Shown: positions 61,608 to 64,000 of the stretch, one piece after another | Position numbering within the stretch: position 1 is the stretch's first letter | How the letters are laid out: each line of letters begins with the position of its first letter | Assembly: GCF_002269255.1 (NCBI RefSeq) | Contig: NZ_CP022823.1 | Location: 4,092,001 to 4,156,000, forward strand | Source: Klebsiella quasivariicola | GTDB lineage: Bacteria; Pseudomonadota; Gammaproteobacteria; Enterobacterales; Enterobacteriaceae | Reading direction: 5' to 3' | DNA: 64,000 bases | Notes under the pieces: generated by a model | The model's database searches: none | The model's input: only the letters and a program-made list of their open reading frames with translations | Told to the model about the DNA's origin: nothing | Position numbers and translations under genes: made by a program

Positions 61608-61932
61608 GGTTGTTTTTCTCCTAAGTTTATTTGGGAGGTACAGATCATGATACAGAACCATTAATTGACCCGACCAACTGCCAACAAGATTACTGATTTG
61701 TACGAGATAAGCCCTAAAGATAAAGTGAAATAACAACAAACATCAGACAAATGATATTTTGACCTTTTTCGCTTAACATATAAACATGACAGCAGGGTAT
61801 CAGAAAAAGATAAACATCGTTTAATTACATGGAGTTAGATGAAGGCGTGAGTGTTACTGAAGTGTTATTTAAAGCCTCCTGAATGCTAAATACAAATAAC
61901 AACAGGAGACTTCATGAGAAACATAAATTTAA
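61608..61932 (-). promoter_or_regulatory. cadBA promoter region with expected CadC sites
   Basis: AT-rich space between cadC and cadB where CadC binds two sites in E. coli. I cannot mark the sites exactly. A plus-strand 15-codon frame (61914-61961) with AGGAG before it overlaps the cadC terminator; its meaning is doubtful. Confidence 0.55.
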
Positions 61933-61966
61933 CCTCATCATGCCCAAAACCTTGCGCATGATGAGG
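61933..61966 (-). terminator. Terminator hairpin after cadC
   Basis: CCTCATCATGC (61933-61943) and GCATGATGAGG (61956-61966) form an 11-bp stem with a 12-nt loop, followed on the minus strand by TTAAATTT. It follows the cadC stop by seven nt. Confidence 0.7.
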
Positions 61967-61972
61967 GTTTAC

Positions 61973-63553
61973 TTATTCTGAAGAGAGAAAATTGTCGAGA
62001 TACGGTACCACCCGATTAACTGACGTCTGGAAAACACCGTTTTCAATCCAGTACAGGGTATCTTCGCCAGGACGTAAATTAAACGCAGTGATGTAAGAAT
62101 CGGCAGCCAGTCGGTTCTCTCCTTTCATCTCATAGACTTTGCCTAACAGCACATAATTCAGCCACGACATCTCTAAATCAATCGCGCTGTTAATCGCGGT
62201 ATTCGCTTCATCGACTTTACCCCTACCCAACGAATCCACCGCTTTTATTTGATAATAAATCGCCATGTCTTTAATACCCGGCATCTCCCCTACCCGCTCA
62301 ACTTCACTGTAGAGGGCCGCCAGCTGTTTATCGTCCAGCGGCTGTTGCGAATGGCGTAATACATCCACCAGCGTTTTTTCGGCATAGGCGTAAATAAAAT
62401 CCGGCGCCCGCTTAATCACATCATCCAGCAGGCTACTGGCTTTACTTAATGAATCGACATCGCCCTTCATTAACAGCTGGTGCGACTGGTAGAAATAGGT
62501 TAACGCCACGCTCTGCGAAGGCTGATATTGCCTGAGCATCGCCTGCATCCGCGCCGGCCACGGCTGCGCCAGGGCATCCGACAGGCTGTTCATCAGATCG
62601 TTCTGGATGGTGAGCTGGTTATCGTTGGTCACAAAGTAGCGTTTATCCAGCATCGTCGAGCTGTCGGCATTGTCCACCAGCTGGACCGACATAAAGCACT
62701 GCTGCGCCCGATAGTGGCGCTGATTGACGAACTCGATGGTCAGCGTTTTCCCGGAGCTGCTCGGCTCATTGATGTTGTAGTCCGTTTTGTCATGCACCAT
62801 AAAGGTCGAGAAGGTGTTCAGCGAGGTGGTGATCAGGCTGGCCAGCCCAACGGCGTAGGAGTGCTGCGACGACCAGTTGGCGCAGGAATTACCATTCACC
62901 AGGTGGATATCGATATCGCGCGGATTGAGCAGCAGGCGCGCCTTGTTGACCGGCGGCCGCGACTCCATGCTCGACAGCGCCACCAGCGCCACGCAGGTGC
63001 CCAGCGCCAACAGGAACAGCCCCCACACCAGGGCGGTGGTGAGGCGTTTGCGGGCTGACGGCGCGCTGGCGACAGCGGGCGCCGCCGCCGGCGCTGTCAC
63101 CGGCGCGGTAAGATCGGCGGTGGAGTCGGGGGCTTCTGGCGGCCCGCCGGCAGCCGGTGGCGCGGGGATCGCGGTCGACGGCGCAGCCGCCTGCGTCTCC
63201 CCCTGCGGGGCGAGTTCCTCTCCCTCTTCGGTGCACCAGATCACCGGCACCGTGAGTTTATACCCCCGTTTGGGTACCGTCGCGATGTACTCAAGGCTCA
63301 CGTCGTCGCCGTCTTTGAGCGACTTGCGCAGTTCAGAAATACTCTGCGTGACGACGTGGCTGGTCACAACGTTCCGGGTCCAGACGTTTTCGATAAGCTC
63401 GTCCCGGCTTAGCACTTCCCCCGGATGACGGGCAAAAAAGACCAGAAGATCGATTAAACGCGGTTCAAGGGTAAGCTGGCGCCCCTTCCTGCTGATTTGG
63501 TTTACAGAGGGGGTTACCAGCCATTCACCGACGCGAACAACAGGTTGTAGCAT
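61973..63553 (-). CDS. cadC: Acid- and lysine-sensing transcription activator CadC (ToxR-like)
   Basis: 526 residues from ATG 63553. A cytoplasmic OmpR-type winged helix (residues 1-105; RDELIENVWTRNVVTSHVVTQSISELRKSL), a long Pro/Ala-rich linker (118-168), a single membrane segment (172-193) and a periplasmic sensor with cysteines 224 and 286 that may form the pH-related disulfide of E. coli CadC (C208-C272). It activates cadBA at low pH with external lysine. The linker appears longer than in E. coli (512 residues). Confidence 0.94.
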   Translation of the reverse strand: MLQPVVRVGEWLVTPSVNQISRKGRQLTLEPRLIDLLVFFARHPGEVLSRDELIENVWTRNVVTSHVVTQSISELRKSLKDGDDVSLEYIATVPKRGYKLTVPVIWCTEEGEELAPQGETQAAAPSTAIPAPPAAGGPPEAPDSTADLTAPVTAPAAAPAVASAPSARKRLTTALVWGLFLLALGTCVALVALSSMESRPPVNKARLLLNPRDIDIHLVNGNSCANWSSQHSYAVGLASLITTSLNTFSTFMVHDKTDYNINEPSSSGKTLTIEFVNQRHYRAQQCFMSVQLVDNADSSTMLDKRYFVTNDNQLTIQNDLMNSLSDALAQPWPARMQAMLRQYQPSQSVALTYFYQSHQLLMKGDVDSLSKASSLLDDVIKRAPDFIYAYAEKTLVDVLRHSQQPLDDKQLAALYSEVERVGEMPGIKDMAIYYQIKAVDSLGRGKVDEANTAINSAIDLEMSWLNYVLLGKVYEMKGENRLAADSYITAFNLRPGEDTLYWIENGVFQTSVNRVVPYLDNFLSSE

Positions 63554-63768
63554 ACAAAAAGCCCCAGACAAAAAGGGAAAGGCGCGATGATAACACATTT
63601 GTCCTACCTATTTTTGCCAGGGGTCACTCCCTCAGGCATTAGGTCGGAATCCGCTTTTTAGTGATGAAAAAAGCAATATTTCATTAACATCGTGTTCATG
63701 AAATTTATCTATAGCGATAAAAACGCGTTTTCGCTGTTGCCATTGCCAATGGCAATCCCGATCGCAGG

Positions 63769-63790
63769 AAAAAAAGAAGCCCGGAGGCTT
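63769..63790 (-). terminator. Rho-independent terminator of the DUF1471 gene
   Basis: On the minus strand AAGCC-TCCG-GGCTT is followed by CTTTTTTT. It ends transcription from the right-edge gene. The space to cadC (63554-63844) also holds a near-palindrome TTGCCATT-GCC-AATGGCAA at 63737-63755. Confidence 0.8.
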
Positions 63791-63844
63791 AACGCGCTCC
63801 AGGCTCATTGCGTCGCGCGCCGCTATGGCACGCTTTAAAAAAGG

Positions 63845-64000
63845 TTATTTATACACTTCCGCTGTGGCTTCAAAGTTTGGGCCATGCTCACGCGCAGCGG
63901 TGATCACGTAGTACTTTCCGCCTTTCTCATCGGCCAGCTTGGAGAGCTGATCGTGCAGATCGGAAGGCGAAGAGAATTCGCCGCCGGACGGCCCCACCGA
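63845..64000 (-). CDS. DUF1471 (YdgH/BhsA/McbA-like) protein, C-terminal fragment
   Basis: 51 residues before the stop, GGEFSSPSDLHDQLSKLADE then GGKYYVITAAREHGP and NFEATAEVYK. These are the C-terminal strands of the DUF1471 fold, small periplasmic stress proteins. The start lies beyond the right edge, so only the domain is known. Confidence 0.8.
   Translation of the reverse strand, partial: SVGPSGGEFSSPSDLHDQLSKLADEKGGKYYVITAAREHGPNFEATAEVYK

Overview
The window is a chromosomal segment of an enterobacterium, most likely Klebsiella or a close relative. This is inferred from the high G+C, the Klebsiella-like enterobactin genes (fes/ybdZ/entF facing fepA/entD), an IolE-type protein and a lysU-dtpC-cadA-cadB-cadC block with E. 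coli gene order. It carries a complete-looking Mu-like transposable prophage of about 34.1 kb (18383-52488).

Left host flank (1-18382): entF (running off the left edge), ybdZ and fes on the minus strand; a bidirectional promoter with a Fur-box-like site; fepA and entD on the plus strand. Next comes a sugar locus: a ribose-type ABC importer with a DUF2291 lipoprotein (8284-12460), an Rpn-family nuclease gene, a SorC-family regulator on the minus strand, and a catabolic operon of split transketolase, fucose-isomerase-like protein and FGGY kinase. The importer and catabolic promoters share an unusual two-part upstream element and are probably co-controlled by the SorC regulator. The kinase gene is cut after 293 nt by the prophage.

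Prophage (18383-52488): leftward early genes (Mor-like activator, GemA, small proteins, MuB and MuA homologues, DUF3102, winged-helix and BcepMu gp16-type proteins), a divergent repressor with operator repeats, an accessory pair (AT-rich lipoprotein and Dam-type methylase), then rightward lysis genes (holin-like, membrane-anchored transglycosylase, nested Rz/Rz1), Mu-like terminase/portal/head genes and a P2-like contractile tail. It ends with an invertible tail-fibre segment flanked by inverted crossover sites and a Gin-type invertase. The layout is that of BcepMu rather than Mu itself. Both ends share TGAT-N9-GATAAATG pointing inward.

Right host flank (52489-64000): iolE cut by the other prophage end, two small exported/lipoprotein genes, lysU, dtpC, cadA, cadB, cadC and the end of a DUF1471 gene. 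The two flanks are halves of unrelated genes, no 5-bp target duplication is present, and in E. coli K-12 the ent and cad regions lie far apart. This points to a rearrangement through the prophage (for example recombination between two copies), an adjacent deletion, or an assembly mis-join.

The points most worth pursuing are the host-rearranging junction, the SorC-linked sugar pathway (uncharacterised as far as can be judged here), the invertible adhesin cassette, the non-standard tail-chaperone frameshift, a perfect 28-bp palindrome inside an early gene, and the cargo genes carried with their own terminators.
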